Of a stretch of 64,000 bases of DNA, positions 51,106 through 60,112 are shown one piece after another. The notes under the pieces are model-generated. The model had not been told where the DNA came from. It saw only the letters and a list, made by a program, of their open reading frames with translations, and did not search any database. Where the stretch lies: the NCBI RefSeq assembly GCF_001907695.1, contig NZ_KV880638.1, positions 1,116,882 through 1,180,881 on the forward strand, given 5' to 3'. The stretch is from Thalassospira sp. TSL5-1 (GTDB lineage Bacteria; Pseudomonadota; Alphaproteobacteria; Rhodospirillales; Thalassospiraceae). How positions within the stretch are numbered: the stretch's first letter is position 1; the number at the start of each line of letters is the position of its first letter. The position numbers were made by a program, and so were the translations under genes.

Positions 51106-52887
51106 ATGCCCAAACATCTTGATTATTCTGACGATTATGTCGGTCTTGCCGAGAAGCATGTTTCCGCGCGGCGGATAATGTCGCTATTTACGCCTTACCG
51201 GAATGGGATTGCTGCCGTCATCATTTTGATGATTACGGCGTCAGCGGTTGGTCTGGTAGGGCCGTTTCTGTTGCGTGCGGTTATTGACGAAGCATTGCCC
51301 GCACATGATCTTAAACTGCTTGTCGGCCTGGTAGGGGGCATGGTTCTCGTCGCTTTGCTTTCGGCGGCGGCTGGTGCCTATCAGGTAATCCTTATGTCAC
51401 GCATCGGGCAGGCGGTTCTGCATGCCTTGCGGGTGCGGCTTTATACCCATCTCCAAAGTCTTTCGTTACGGTTTTTTATCGGAACACGAGTGGGCGAAGT
51501 GCAGTCGCGCATGGCCAGTGATATTGATGGATTACAATCCTTGGTGACTGAAACCGCGAGCGAACTTGGTCGTTCACTCAGTGCAGTTGTCATGACGGCT
51601 ATTGCCATCGTGATTCTTGACTGGCGGTTGGCACTTTTTGTGTTGTTTGTGGTGCCGGGAACGATCCTGATCAGCAACCGGGTGGCTCGAATGCGTGAGG
51701 CACTGACTTATCAGCAGCAGGCTCGTGCCGCCGATATGTCTGCGGCAGTGCAGGAAACACTGTCGGCCTCTGGGGTTATTCTTGCCCGTACGATGGGAAG
51801 AGGGCCTCATTTTGTCCGGCGGTTTGTCCGTATTTCAGGCGATCTGGCGAAACTTGAAGTGAAATCACATACTGCCGGTGAATGGCAGTGGACATTGATC
51901 AGTTTTGCACTGGCCGTCCTGCCAGCGATGACATTATTGGCAGGTGGGCTTTTGATGCAGACCGATAATCCGTCAACTATCGGAACGTTGGTTGCGATGA
52001 TCGCATTGCAGGAACAGTTATTGTGGCCATTCGAGCAACTGTTGGAAATAGCCCGTGATACCCGAAAAACACGCGCATTGTTTGCACGGGTTTTCGAATA
52101 TCTGGACCTGCCTGTAGAAATCAGCGAATGCGCAGATCCGGTTGTAATCAGACGCAGTGATATGCGGGGTGATGTGGAACTGGACCGTGTCAGCTTTTCC
52201 TATCATGAGGATGGGCCCGCTGCCCTGTATGACATAAGTTTGAAAATCCCGGCAGGGAGCAACATTGCGATTGTGGGGCCGACGGGGTCGGGTAAGACGA
52301 CACTGGGATATCTGCTGGCGCGGCTTTATGATGTGGATGACGGAGCCATTCGCTTCGACGGGGTGGACCTGCGTGATCTCAGCTTTCAATCCCTGTCTGA
52401 AATGTTGGGCGTTGTGTCGCAAGAGCCCCATTTATTGCATGCCACGGTTTCAGAGAATCTACGTTTTGCAAAACCGGATGCGAGCGATGAAGAGTTATTC
52501 GCAGCCGCAAGGATTGCTCAAATCCACGACTATATTGTTTCGTTGCCCAACGGTTACGAGACGATTGTTGGAGAAAGTGGATACCGTTTTTCCGGAGGCG
52601 AGAAACAACGTTTGGTATTGGCAAGAACCATCTTGCGCGATCCACCCGTACTGCTGCTTGACGAGGCGACCAGTGCCCTGGATACGCGCACTGAACGTGC
52701 GATGACCTTGGCGTTGGAAAGCATGTCGAAAGGTCGGACAACCATTACCATCGCACATCGGTTGTCAACCATACGTCATGCGGACCAGATTATTGTCATG
52801 AAGGCAGGCCGCATTGTGGAAAACGGAAACCATGAACAGTTGGTGGCTTTGAACGGTGTTTATGCGGATCTATTGCAGGGCGCTTGA
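51106..52887 (+). CDS. ABC exporter, type IV/MsbA-like half transporter
   Basis: 593 residues. Six membrane helices (about 35-310), with VQSRMASDIDGLQSLVTETA as in this family, then the ATPase: Walker A GPTGSGKTT, Q-loop VVSQEPHLL, signature FSGGEKQRLVLARTIL, Walker B LLLDEATSALD and H-loop TIAHRLS. It works as a dimer to export lipids or drugs. It follows the kinase by 8 bp and ends the efflux operon. The stretch 52888-53268 after it holds no gene or clear terminator that I can support. Confidence 0.93.
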   Translation: MPKHLDYSDDYVGLAEKHVSARRIMSLFTPYRNGIAAVIILMITASAVGLVGPFLLRAVIDEALPAHDLKLLVGLVGGMVLVALLSAAAGAYQVILMSRIGQAVLHALRVRLYTHLQSLSLRFFIGTRVGEVQSRMASDIDGLQSLVTETASELGRSLSAVVMTAIAIVILDWRLALFVLFVVPGTILISNRVARMREALTYQQQARAADMSAAVQETLSASGVILARTMGRGPHFVRRFVRISGDLAKLEVKSHTAGEWQWTLISFALAVLPAMTLLAGGLLMQTDNPSTIGTLVAMIALQEQLLWPFEQLLEIARDTRKTRALFARVFEYLDLPVEISECADPVVIRRSDMRGDVELDRVSFSYHEDGPAALYDISLKIPAGSNIAIVGPTGSGKTTLGYLLARLYDVDDGAIRFDGVDLRDLSFQSLSEMLGVVSQEPHLLHATVSENLRFAKPDASDEELFAAARIAQIHDYIVSLPNGYETIVGESGYRFSGGEKQRLVLARTILRDPPVLLLDEATSALDTRTERAMTLALESMSKGRTTITIAHRLSTIRHADQIIVMKAGRIVENGNHEQLVALNGVYADLLQGA

Positions 52888-53268
52888 TATTTATGTCGAA
52901 GGAACATGTATTTGATGATTTTTCTGAAAAAAATCGCAGTTCGATATCGCCGTTCTGATTATGGCGTTTCCATAAGCTGATTGATGCCCAGGCAAAAAAG
53001 AGGGCCAGAAACAAAAGCTGGGATATTTGGGGTGTTTATTTGGTTGGGAAATGTCGGAACGTACGCCGTATTGAAGTTTAGGTGATATAGCACGAGGTGT
53101 CGTCCAATAAATTTGTCGGCGCTATCGGAGAACGTTGCAGAGAACCCGGAGAAACTGCTGCTGCATTCCTCCGGCGCGCGATTGGTATGCTTCTGTGTGA
53201 CAGCAATTTCTAAGACAACATCCACGTTCGTTTATCAATGCAATGACCCAAGCACACCTGTCGCGTCT

Positions 53269-55707
53269 TCAGCCATTAGGCGTACTCGGATCAGGGGCAG
53301 AGATATCTTGCCATGCGCAAGCGCCGAGATAACGGTGTGCAAGTTTACCCCTGCTATTGAAGGCAAGAAGGTGCAGCCAGCCATTGTCAAACAGGGCGCG
53401 GACAGCGGGATGTTTTTCCAGTACTGTGTTGATGGCATCGATGGGGGCATCAATGCACACCGTCAGCCTTGCCGGATCGTGCATGAATGTGTTGCCGTTA
53501 TGCACGGACTGGATCGGCAGGCCGGTTCTGAGCTGGCCGCCATTGCCCTCGTAAACGCCGATGCCGCCAACCACGTTGTGCAACAGCTTGTTGCCTGCAC
53601 CATAAAGCTCCGGGGCGACCGTTGAGGCATAATATTGCAGGCTGATCCAGCTTGCCACGACAACTGGCGCCGTCAGGATCAATTCCAGAACGGTAAAGCC
53701 ATTTTGTGCGTCGGCCCTGTAATCGTAATCATGCAGGAAGCTCTCGCCTTTAAGGTTGGCGCTTGCACTGATCGACCGGGGGGCGGCGATAAAATATTTA
53801 CACCCCGCCAGTCCCCATTCCGGCCGTGTTTCCGACCAGTTGGTGGCACGGGCCATAACGTCTTTTGCATTATCGGCACCGGGCAAACGTGCGGCCCGTT
53901 CGCTGCGGGCCAGGGAACCAGCCTGGGCGAGCAGGTCGCGCAGTTTTGCCAGGGCGGCATTGTCTGTGGGCCGGTCAATGTCCTGATCAAACAGGGTCAT
54001 GGCATCGGTTGTTGTATCATGCAGACCGGCGATAAAAACGGTATTGCCCGGAATGGAAATGCCGCGCTGTTCAAGCCCGTCACGCACCCCTTGTTCATTG
54101 AGCAAACCTGCCAGCAAACGGGCATTGACGTCGCCCGCATGGCCGCCACACGCGCCACAATGCAGGGCACTTTTGTGCGGGTTATTGGTGACATTCGCCC
54201 CATGCCCGGCAAGCAGAACAATCCGGGCAAAATTCTTGGTAAAGGACATTGCACGAAGGACTTTCTCGGCAATGTCACATTTGCTGTTTTCATCGAGCGA
54301 CGTTTTAAAGGCCGGTTTCAGTGATTTGGCGGATGTCTTTTTACCGCTGCCAAAGCCAAGCGTCTGTTTTGCCAGTTTCCACAAATAAGCCGGGCCGATG
54401 GCATCAACATAGGCAAACGAGGTGAGGGCCGCTGTTTTGAACTGATGACGGGGCCGGATGGTTTTGTCGGTCAGCTCGTTCATCACGGCATCGGATTTTG
54501 CAGCCTTACCTGTTGTCGCCTCAAGACCTGGGGCCAGCAAAACCGGCAGGCGGTGTTCACACAGGGCGGAGTGCACCCCCTGATGGGCGACGGGCAGGCC
54601 AAAGAAACCGGCAAAGCCCAGGGTTTGAATATCCGGCGAGAGGGATTCAAAGGCGCGCCGGAATACTTCGGAACGCACATCAATGCAAAATGCCGCCTGA
54701 ATGAAGGGCGCTTGTTGTGCCGGTTTGGCGGACGCATTTGTTGCGATATGTTCCGCCAGACTGTGCTGAAGGCTGTTTTCATAGGCGGTTTGCGCAATTT
54801 CCCGCACAATATTCAACATCGAAGGAGAGGCCGGCTGCGCAAGTGCATCCAGGGTTTCCTGCCACACTGTATCGAGGTGGGATTGAAACGCCTGATGCAG
54901 GGCCAGATCCCAGCTTAACCGCATGGCAAGCAAATCCACAATCGTGTCGTCGGAACGTCCGTCAAGCTCTGCCGTCCAGCGCAGATGCCGGGCATGCTGT
55001 GCCCAGCCATTGATCGATAGTAGCGCCTGATGGAACTGGTTTGCCAACCCCGCGTGCGATGGATTGAGGATGCCAACGATCAGGTCAATGGCTGCGCGCC
55101 CGTCTTCGGGCAGGTCGCCGATGGTGGCACAAAAGTCGATCAGGCCCAGAATTTCGGCTGTTTTGTCATTGCTGGCCCAGGCCTGCCACGATTTCCAGGC
55201 AGATTGCGTGGTGAACCCGCCTTTCCATAACGCACCCCCCTGATCAAAATGGCAGGCGGCCCAGCGGCCAATGCAGTCATTGATAATGGTCGGCCAGTCT
55301 GTCCGGGTTGCCAGGGCGGCACTTTCGGCCAGGGTTTTGATTTTGGTCGGTGCGGCCTGTGTGTTGGCAAGGCTGTCGATAAGGTTGGCGACAGATGCCG
55401 GTTTGTCCGGATAGGGCGCTGCCTTCAGGGCCTGTTGCAGGGCTTCGGTTGTGATCTCGCCCGTGCTGATTTTGGTTTGATACCAATTGACTGGCATCAA
55501 AATGTCGGTTCCGGCAAGCCGTTGATGCAGATTTGCAACCTGTGCCAGGCGCATATTGGCCTGGCCAACAAACGGATTGACGGCCACCGTGTTTTCCAGT
55601 GGCCAGGCCGGGGCGATTTGTGACACGGCATGGTCAATGGCGTTCTGGATTGCGACAGGCATGATTGTGTCCGGTGCAAAGGTTTGGGGGGTAACGGTTA
55701 TATTCAT
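53269..55707 (-). CDS. dabA: DabA, inorganic carbon accumulation subunit (DUF2309)
   Basis: 812 residues. The beta-carbonic-anhydrase-like zinc site is intact: Cys341 and Asp343 (AFCIDVRSE), His502 (AGHGANVTNNP) and Cys517 (ALHCGACGGHAGD). The 15-residue spacing of the last pair matches known DabA. With DabB it hydrates CO2 one way, driven by the cation gradient, and supplies bicarbonate. The ATG overlaps the DabB stop (ATGA). Confidence 0.95.
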   Translation of the reverse strand: MNITVTPQTFAPDTIMPVAIQNAIDHAVSQIAPAWPLENTVAVNPFVGQANMRLAQVANLHQRLAGTDILMPVNWYQTKISTGEITTEALQQALKAAPYPDKPASVANLIDSLANTQAAPTKIKTLAESAALATRTDWPTIINDCIGRWAACHFDQGGALWKGGFTTQSAWKSWQAWASNDKTAEILGLIDFCATIGDLPEDGRAAIDLIVGILNPSHAGLANQFHQALLSINGWAQHARHLRWTAELDGRSDDTIVDLLAMRLSWDLALHQAFQSHLDTVWQETLDALAQPASPSMLNIVREIAQTAYENSLQHSLAEHIATNASAKPAQQAPFIQAAFCIDVRSEVFRRAFESLSPDIQTLGFAGFFGLPVAHQGVHSALCEHRLPVLLAPGLEATTGKAAKSDAVMNELTDKTIRPRHQFKTAALTSFAYVDAIGPAYLWKLAKQTLGFGSGKKTSAKSLKPAFKTSLDENSKCDIAEKVLRAMSFTKNFARIVLLAGHGANVTNNPHKSALHCGACGGHAGDVNARLLAGLLNEQGVRDGLEQRGISIPGNTVFIAGLHDTTTDAMTLFDQDIDRPTDNAALAKLRDLLAQAGSLARSERAARLPGADNAKDVMARATNWSETRPEWGLAGCKYFIAAPRSISASANLKGESFLHDYDYRADAQNGFTVLELILTAPVVVASWISLQYYASTVAPELYGAGNKLLHNVVGGIGVYEGNGGQLRTGLPIQSVHNGNTFMHDPARLTVCIDAPIDAINTVLEKHPAVRALFDNGWLHLLAFNSRGKLAHRYLGACAWQDISAPDPSTPNG

Positions 55708-57290
55708 GCTTTTTCTCCGCTCTGCGGTGCGCTTGTGCCCTGGCTGCGCCAGGTGCCTGCAATCCGGTCGATATAGGCGTTAATGTAAAAACCGTTGCTG
55801 ATATGGATATAGAGGCGGGCTGATCGGCCAGCCCGATGACGGGCCGTGAGCAGCCAGGTTTGCATCAAACCAAGCAGGACAAAGCTGATGATAACCGTGA
55901 TGCTTAGCGCCCAGATGGCGGCAGGGCTGCCTTGCCAGACCGGGAACATTGCGGCGGTGCCATAAGTTGCCGCCGTGTGAAAACCGAAATAGGTGACGCA
56001 CACGCCCAGCGCACCAAGAACAGCCACCACAAATTTGCGCGAAATGCCATTTTCACCCAGCACCGATATCACAAACTGCGAAATGGCAAAGACAACCACC
56101 ACACTTAGCGCGATGACAGCCGGGTCGTGGGCTGCCCCAAAAATCACACTGGCAACGGCGCAGATTAGAAGGCTTGCGGCAAATGCGGTAACAAGCTGAC
56201 GCTTGCTGGCGGTTCTTTGTGGCCCGCACTGGCGGATTTTATGCAGCTTTTCGATCATGCTGCCGGAAGAAAGAAAGGCATTGGCCTTATAAAGCGAATG
56301 CGCAACGATATGCAGCAGCGCCAGCGCAAACAGACCCAGTCCGCATTGCAGGATCATGAAACCCATTTGCGAGATGGTGGACCATGCCAGCCGGGTTTTG
56401 ACGGCCGGTTGCGTGATCATGACGATGCTGCCAAAGATGGCGGTGAATAAACCCAGCAGGGCGATCCACACCATCATGGATGGCGCCATCACCACCACGT
56501 CCGACAGGCGGATCAAAAGAAAACCACCTGCATTGACAATACCGGCATGCAGCAGGGCCGATACCGGGGTTGGGGTTTCCATCACCTCGATAATCCAGCC
56601 GTGGGTCGGGAATTGTGCCGATTTCATCATGGCGGCAATGGCAAGCAGCCCGACAATCCAGCCTGCCTTTCCATTCAGCGCAAGGGTATGGGCGTTTGCG
56701 GCGATGGTTGAAATATCGAGGGTGCCAAAATGCTGATAGATCAGCCAGAACGCCCCCAGAAGGGCGGCATCCCCCAGCCGGGCGATGACAAATTTTTTGC
56801 GCTGCGCCCGTTTTGCGGCAGGCCGATTGCCATAAAACAGCAGCAAGCGGTGCAGCATTAAACTGGTAAATATCCAGAAAAAGGCGAACTGGGCCAGATT
56901 GGCGGACTGAACCAGTGCTGATACACTGGCAAGGGTCAGCCCGAGATAGCCGATGAAAATGCCCTGGCGGGCTTCGCTGCGCAAATAGGACAGGGCGTAG
57001 CTCAAAATCACCCAGGCCAGGAACGCGACCAGACACAGCATGGTGATGCTGACCGGGTCGATCAGACCGTGAAACGCCAGTACGCCGTATATTGGCAGGG
57101 CAAAATGGGCCTGTCCGTTCACACCTAGAACAAGTGCACTGCCAACGGCAAAGACCAGAGCGGCCAAAGCCAGGCATTTGATCAGCCGTTCAGTGCGCTT
57201 GGTCAAATGATGGCCGCCAAGGAAACCAGCCAGCCCTGCAAGTGCCAGGCTGATGACGGTTAAAATTGGCAGGTATGATACTGCAATCAC
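55704..57290 (-). CDS. dabB: DabB, proton-channel-like membrane subunit (NuoL family)
   Basis: 528 residues with about 13 or more hydrophobic helices and the antiporter core: SAQFPTHGWIIEVMETPTPV, SALLHAGIVNAGGFLLIRLS and VAHSLYKANAFLSSGS, the Lys/His/Glu elements of the NuoL/Mrp family. It passes ions to power DabA. It is the first gene of the dab operon and divergent from the LysR gene 92 bp away. Confidence 0.94.
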   Translation of the reverse strand: MIAVSYLPILTVISLALAGLAGFLGGHHLTKRTERLIKCLALAALVFAVGSALVLGVNGQAHFALPIYGVLAFHGLIDPVSITMLCLVAFLAWVILSYALSYLRSEARQGIFIGYLGLTLASVSALVQSANLAQFAFFWIFTSLMLHRLLLFYGNRPAAKRAQRKKFVIARLGDAALLGAFWLIYQHFGTLDISTIAANAHTLALNGKAGWIVGLLAIAAMMKSAQFPTHGWIIEVMETPTPVSALLHAGIVNAGGFLLIRLSDVVVMAPSMMVWIALLGLFTAIFGSIVMITQPAVKTRLAWSTISQMGFMILQCGLGLFALALLHIVAHSLYKANAFLSSGSMIEKLHKIRQCGPQRTASKRQLVTAFAASLLICAVASVIFGAAHDPAVIALSVVVVFAISQFVISVLGENGISRKFVVAVLGALGVCVTYFGFHTAATYGTAAMFPVWQGSPAAIWALSITVIISFVLLGLMQTWLLTARHRAGRSARLYIHISNGFYINAYIDRIAGTWRSQGTSAPQSGEKA

Positions 57291-57391
57291 GGAAGACCCC
57301 TTTCTGCTCGAATTGCGCAGACAATAGGGGCAAAGGCGTGCTAACTTAAAATATATAGTTCTTATCTTTTTGTTCTGTTTAAGTGAACGAT

Positions 57392-58267
57392 ATGGCCGAG
57401 TTCAATTACCATCATTTGCGTTATTTCCATGTGGTGGCCCATGAAGGGCATTTAACGCGCGCCGCTGAAAAGCTGCATGTGTCGCAATCGGCGTTATCAA
57501 GCCAGATCAAACAATTGGAAGAACGCCTGGGGCAAAACCTGTTCGAGCGCCGGGGCCGGTCCCTTGTTTTGACCGAGGCAGGCCGGATCGCGCTGGATCA
57601 TGCGGACGCGATTTTTGCCACCGGGCGGGAACTGGTCAACACGCTAAAACAGGCTGGTGTGGCGCGTCGTCCCCTGCGAATTGGGGCCATTGCAACATTA
57701 TCACGCAACTTTCAGCTGTCATTCTTGCGGCCCGTGATGGGCAACCCGGATATTGAATTAATTTTGCGTTCGGGAAGCTCGGCTGAATTGCTCAGTGCCT
57801 TAAAGGCGTTACAGCTTGACGTGGTTTTAACCAATCAGCCCCCCGATGCCGATGCCCTGTCTGGCTTTGTGGTGAAAACCGTGGATACACAGCCTGTCGG
57901 GTTGATCGGGGTGCCCGAACTGTGTGCAGAGGGGGATGACCTTCAGCAATTGTTGCAAGCTGCCCCGTTGATTTTGCCGTCCTTTTCCAGCGGAATGCGC
58001 ATGGGGTTCGACGCGCTGTGTGACCGTCTGGGGGTGATTCCGCAAATTGCCGCAGAGGTCGATGATATGGCGATGATGCGCCTTTTGGCGCGTGAAGGGG
58101 CGGGTATCGCCGTTATTCCCCCCATTGTTGTGAAAGACGAAATTGAAACGGGCGACCTGGTTGAAGCCCAGGTCCTGCCCGAAATTGTCGAAACATTTTA
58201 CGCCGTCACAATGCGCCGCCGCTTCCCCAACCCGGTGATGTCGCAGTTGTTTGCATCGGGTTTTTGA
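57392..58267 (+). CDS. LysR-family regulator, divergent from dabBA
   Basis: About 291 residues from the ATG at 57392 (a GTG at 57383 is possible). The helix-turn-helix is residues about 15-40 (HLTRAAEKLHVSQSALSSQI). The C-terminal effector domain is of the NhaR-like class (LRIGAIATLSRNFQLSFLRP). The divergent, 92-bp-spaced arrangement suggests it controls dabBA, perhaps sensing CO2 or ionic state (inference). AT-rich spacer bases TTAAAATATATAGTTCTTAT are a plausible site. Confidence 0.92.
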   Translation: MAEFNYHHLRYFHVVAHEGHLTRAAEKLHVSQSALSSQIKQLEERLGQNLFERRGRSLVLTEAGRIALDHADAIFATGRELVNTLKQAGVARRPLRIGAIATLSRNFQLSFLRPVMGNPDIELILRSGSSAELLSALKALQLDVVLTNQPPDADALSGFVVKTVDTQPVGLIGVPELCAEGDDLQQLLQAAPLILPSFSSGMRMGFDALCDRLGVIPQIAAEVDDMAMMRLLAREGAGIAVIPPIVVKDEIETGDLVEAQVLPEIVETFYAVTMRRRFPNPVMSQLFASGF

Positions 58268-58298
58268 TAAATTGGCAGCGGATATGTGAAATGTGGAT

Positions 58299-58337
58299 GG
58301 GCTTACCTGAGGGCACCAGGCCCCTACAGGTAAGCCC
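58299..58337. terminator. Bidirectional hairpin terminator
   Basis: 11-bp perfect stem GGGCTTACCTG / CAGGTAAGCCC between the convergent LysR and GntR genes. T runs are weak on both sides. Confidence 0.72.
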
Positions 58338-58352
58338 TGTTTAGGGGTGGGT

Positions 58353-59021
58353 TTAGGGTTGTGTTTTCCAGCGATTGATATGGAGGGTGATGATGTTGCT
58401 CAGACGCTCGCCGTCGCGGGCGCGCAAGGCGTCAACCATGTCAAGATGCTGTTGCGACGAGGCCTTAAGCCCGCTGGCACCGGCCCAGCCGGTCCAGCTA
58501 CCAGGCAGATCACGTTCACGCAGGTCATTGAGCAGATTTGCCATAATGGTATTGGGCAGCGGCCTGTTCATGGCGCGGTGAAAATGATGGTTGAGCTGGC
58601 GCAACGTGGCATATGAGCCCCCCTCGATGGCACGATCAAATGCCTCGGCGGCATTAGAAATCAGGGTGATATCGGCATCCCTGACGTTTTCAACCAGGCT
58701 TAGGGCGGCTTCACGTTCAAGAATGACCCTGACTTCCGTCATTTGATGACGTTCTTCGGTGCTGGGGGACACAAGCCGGATACCGCGATTGGGAACATGT
58801 TCAGCCAGTCCCATCAGCACAAGGTCATCCAGCGCACGCCGAATTTGAAACCGTGTTGCCTGATAGGTTTCCTGAAGGTCCATTTGCCGCAGCCATTCCC
58901 CCGGTCGATAGGCGCCGATCAGAATGTCGGCGCGGATGCGTTCGGTCAGGTTTTGTGGCGTACTGCTATGTGGATCGGGCTGATCCGGTTTTGTCATGGT
59001 CATGTTGTTGGTCATGTGCAT
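58353..59021 (-). CDS. GntR-family regulator (FadR/FCD type)
   Basis: 222 residues. Winged helix at about 25-90 (GEWLRQMDLQETYQATRFQI, then LVLMGLAEHVPNRGIRLV) and an all-helical FCD ligand domain (EREAALSLVENVRDADITLI, HHFHRAM). It overlaps the ATPase stop as TAATG, so it is the last gene of the transporter operon and probably its regulator. Confidence 0.92.
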   Translation of the reverse strand: MHMTNNMTMTKPDQPDPHSSTPQNLTERIRADILIGAYRPGEWLRQMDLQETYQATRFQIRRALDDLVLMGLAEHVPNRGIRLVSPSTEERHQMTEVRVILEREAALSLVENVRDADITLISNAAEAFDRAIEGGSYATLRQLNHHFHRAMNRPLPNTIMANLLNDLRERDLPGSWTGWAGASGLKASSQQHLDMVDALRARDGERLSNIITLHINRWKTQP

Positions 59022-60112
59022 TACGTTTTGGCCCCTGCATGGATATCTTCTGCAAAGACAAGCACATCTTCAGGGGCAATCCAGAGCGCTCCGGGGCCTG
59101 CTTCAGCCTTTTTCGGGGCCTGAATGCGCAATCTTTCATGGCCGATAAAGGCTTCTTGTTCGTAACGGTCGCCAAGATAACTGGCCGCACCAAAACGGAT
59201 TGACAGGCGGCACGCACCGGGCTGTTCATCGAGATGCAGATTTTGCGGACGAATGGCCAGCAAAATGTCACTGCCTGCCGGTAATGGGCGCGGGGCCACA
59301 CCTGTTATTGTATCGCCATTGGCGGTGGTGACGACGGGCCTGTCGGTTGTCCCACCAGAAAGTGTCGCACCGGCAAGTAGGTTGGCGCTGCCAATGAAGC
59401 TGGCGGCAAAGGGGTGTACCGGTCGTTCATATATGTCTTCCGGTGTGCCCATTTGAATGACATGTCCGCCGCGCATGACCACGATACGGTCGCTCATTGC
59501 CAGGGCTTCTTCCTGGTCGTGGGTGACGTAAATGGCGGTAAGGCCCAGTTCACGCTGGATTTCCTTTAGCCAGACACGGGCTTCCTGGCGCAATTGGGCA
59601 TCCAGGTTGGACAGCGGTTCATCAAGCAATAAAAGCGGCGGGCGAAAGACGATGGCACGGGCCAGTGCCACACGCTGCTGCTGTCCACCGGATAATTCGC
59701 CAGGATAGCGTTTTGCATAAGCGGTCAGGCCGACAAGATCCAGGGCCTCTGCCACCCGGCGTTTGCGTTCGGTTTTTTCAACTTTGCGCAATGTCAGCGA
59801 CAGGGCCACATTGCGTTCCACCGTCATATGCGGCCAAAGGGCATATGACTGAAACACAACGCCAAAGCCGCGTTGCTCTGGCGAAAGATAAACGCCTGAT
59901 GTTTTGTCAAAAAGCTGTTTGTCGCCAAAGCGAATGCTGCCTTCGGTCGGCTGATCCAGCCCGGCGATTGTGGCAAGAGTGGTTGATTTACCACAGCCTG
60001 ACGGGCCCAGCAGGGTCAGGAATTCTCCGGCGGCAACCGTTAGGTTAATGTGGTCGATGGCATTGAACTCGCCATAGCGGCGGGTGACGTCGGTCAGAAC
60101 AAGATCAGTCAT
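59021..60112 (-). CDS. ABC transporter ATPase (PotA/FbpC type)
   Basis: 363 residues. Walker A LGPSGCGKST, signature LSGGQQQRVALARAI, Walker B LLLLDEPLSNLDAQ and H-loop VTHDQEEALAMSDRI, then a C-terminal TOBE-like regulatory part (DILLAIRPQNLHLDEQPG). It overlaps the permease gene by 8 bp. It powers import. Confidence 0.94.
   Translation of the reverse strand: MTDLVLTDVTRRYGEFNAIDHINLTVAAGEFLTLLGPSGCGKSTTLATIAGLDQPTEGSIRFGDKQLFDKTSGVYLSPEQRGFGVVFQSYALWPHMTVERNVALSLTLRKVEKTERKRRVAEALDLVGLTAYAKRYPGELSGGQQQRVALARAIVFRPPLLLLDEPLSNLDAQLRQEARVWLKEIQRELGLTAIYVTHDQEEALAMSDRIVVMRGGHVIQMGTPEDIYERPVHPFAASFIGSANLLAGATLSGGTTDRPVVTTANGDTITGVAPRPLPAGSDILLAIRPQNLHLDEQPGACRLSIRFGAASYLGDRYEQEAFIGHERLRIQAPKKAEAGPGALWIAPEDVLVFAEDIHAGAKT

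Noticed and set aside
52888-53268. Short frames between the ABC exporter and dabA
   Set aside because: All are short, lack ribosome sites and show no protein-like pattern.
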